From: JBPCOB01 sp051000715
GTDB lineage: Bacteria > Actinomycetota > Actinomycetes > JALYNC01
Length of the DNA: 13,835 nucleotides
Assembly: GCA_051000715.1 (NCBI GenBank)
Contig: JBPCOB010000197.1
Coordinates: 1-13,835, forward strand
Direction of reading: 5' to 3'
Below, piece by piece: positions 13,609-13,835 of this stretch (positions are counted from its first letter, which is position 1; every line of letters starts with the position of its first letter). Below the pieces are notes generated by a model. The model had not been told where the DNA came from. It worked only from the letters and a program-made list of their open reading frames with translations, and ran no database searches. A program made the position numbers and the translations under genes.

Positions 13609-13835
13609 ATGGGAGACGTACGACGATCCTGTTTGGGTTGCCCGGAGTGGCGGTCCGCGACGTCGAGCAAGGGAACAACGGCGAGCGGACGGTGCACGTC
13701 GTCACCGTCGATCCGAGCGCGGCGGCCTGCCCGGTCTGCGGGGTGTTCTCGACCTCGATCCGACAGCACCGGACCACCGCACCGAAGGACCTGCCCTACG
13801 GCGAGGCACCGCTGGCGGTGCGCTGGCGCAAGGCG
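13609..13835 (+). CDS. ISL3-family transposase, N-terminal part (apparent frameshift; cut by window edge)
   Basis: The recognised protein reads ILFGLPGVAVRDVEQG, then RTVHVVTVDPSAAACPVCGV, then STSIRQHRTTAPKDLPYG and the end of the window. This is the N-terminal zinc-finger-like part (CPVCG is the first Cys pair) of ISL3 DDE transposases, which move the element by cutting and joining DNA ends. The ATG at 13609 has an excellent GGAGGAG eight bases upstream and starts MGDV, but it is one base out of phase with the transposase. Adding one base after GAC GT would give MGDVTTILFGLPG, the expected family start, so a deletion near 13619 is likely. Without it, the only open start seen upstream is GTG at 13575, inside the leader hairpin. 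The gene may therefore be inactive or weakly expressed. About three quarters of it lies beyond the edge. Confidence 0.78.
   Translation, partial: MGDVRRSCLGCPEWRSATSSKGTTASGRCTSSPSIRARRPARSAGCSRPRSDSTGPPHRRTCPTARHRWRCAGAR

Larger units (their letters stand above)
13497..13835 (+). mobile_element. ISL3-family insertion sequence, left part (right end outside window)
   Basis: The terminal sequence GGGCTCTTCGAACTTAAGGG beginning at 13497 has the GGCTCTTC start typical of ISL3-family inverted repeats. It is followed by a leader of about 110 bases and then an ISL3-type transposase frame. ISL3 elements usually make an 8-base target duplication; the candidate here is within GGCGTAAAC just to the left. 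Neither the right inverted repeat nor the second target copy can be seen, so the exact boundary is approximate. Confidence 0.75.

Noticed and set aside
13019..13777. A 252-codon minus-strand frame across the insertion sequence end
   Set aside because: It crosses the IS boundary, the small ORF and the transposase, and its translation has no domain-like pattern.

Overview
The window is very GC-rich DNA, with coding third positions that are mostly G or C and frequent GTG starts. Genes are packed with 1 to 4 base stop/start overlaps. The proteins (ClpC, a GlnA2-type glutamine synthetase beside GlnE, a SigE-family sigma factor, an LmeA/DUF2993 protein, an ISL3 transposase) point to an actinomycete. 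The genus cannot be fixed from the sequence.

Left part (1-5771). A truncated clpC gene runs off the left edge on the minus strand. It is preceded by an imperfect in-frame 75-base-period duplication of its own 5' end. Divergent from it is a translationally coupled nitrogen block: a GlnA2-like glutamine synthetase, glnE (bifunctional adenylyltransferase/deadenylylase), and an epoxide-hydrolase-like alpha/beta hydrolase. The synthetase has tryptophan where the adenylylated tyrosine of classical GSI enzymes lies, so GlnE probably does not act on its partner gene's product.

Middle part (5731-8888). A PAP2/Aur1-type membrane phosphatase or phosphotransferase lies on the minus strand, and its 3' end overlaps the hydrolase. 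It is divergent from a coupled pair: a 70-residue two-helix membrane protein and a YdjM-like membrane metal-dependent hydrolase. After a roughly 310-base gap with a possible small antisense gene comes an LmeA/DUF2993-type lipid-binding envelope protein.

Three-gene envelope/sigma operon (about 8943-12321). An ECF-like promoter (GGCAACC, 15 bases, CGTCTA) precedes a SigE-family sigma factor, a one-pass membrane protein with an extracytoplasmic beta-propeller-like domain, and a GT-C type polytopic glycosyltransferase. All three are overlapped stop-to-start. A self-activating sigma factor that controls its own membrane sensor and an envelope glycosyltransferase is the simplest reading.

Right part (12305-13835) is accessory DNA. 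It contains a frameshifted PIN-domain (VapC-like) toxin remnant on the minus strand, a 16-17-base minisatellite, and a roughly 310-base stretch dense in stem-loops that looks like a structured RNA. That stretch ends ten bases before a 60-codon open frame of unknown family, whose stop codon lies in a long hairpin. Next is the left end of an ISL3-family insertion sequence, with a leader hairpin that would bury the transposase ribosome-binding site. The transposase appears to have lost one base near its start and is cut by the window edge. The structured RNA plus small ORF, the ISL3 leader hairpin and the duplicated clpC start are the least ordinary features.
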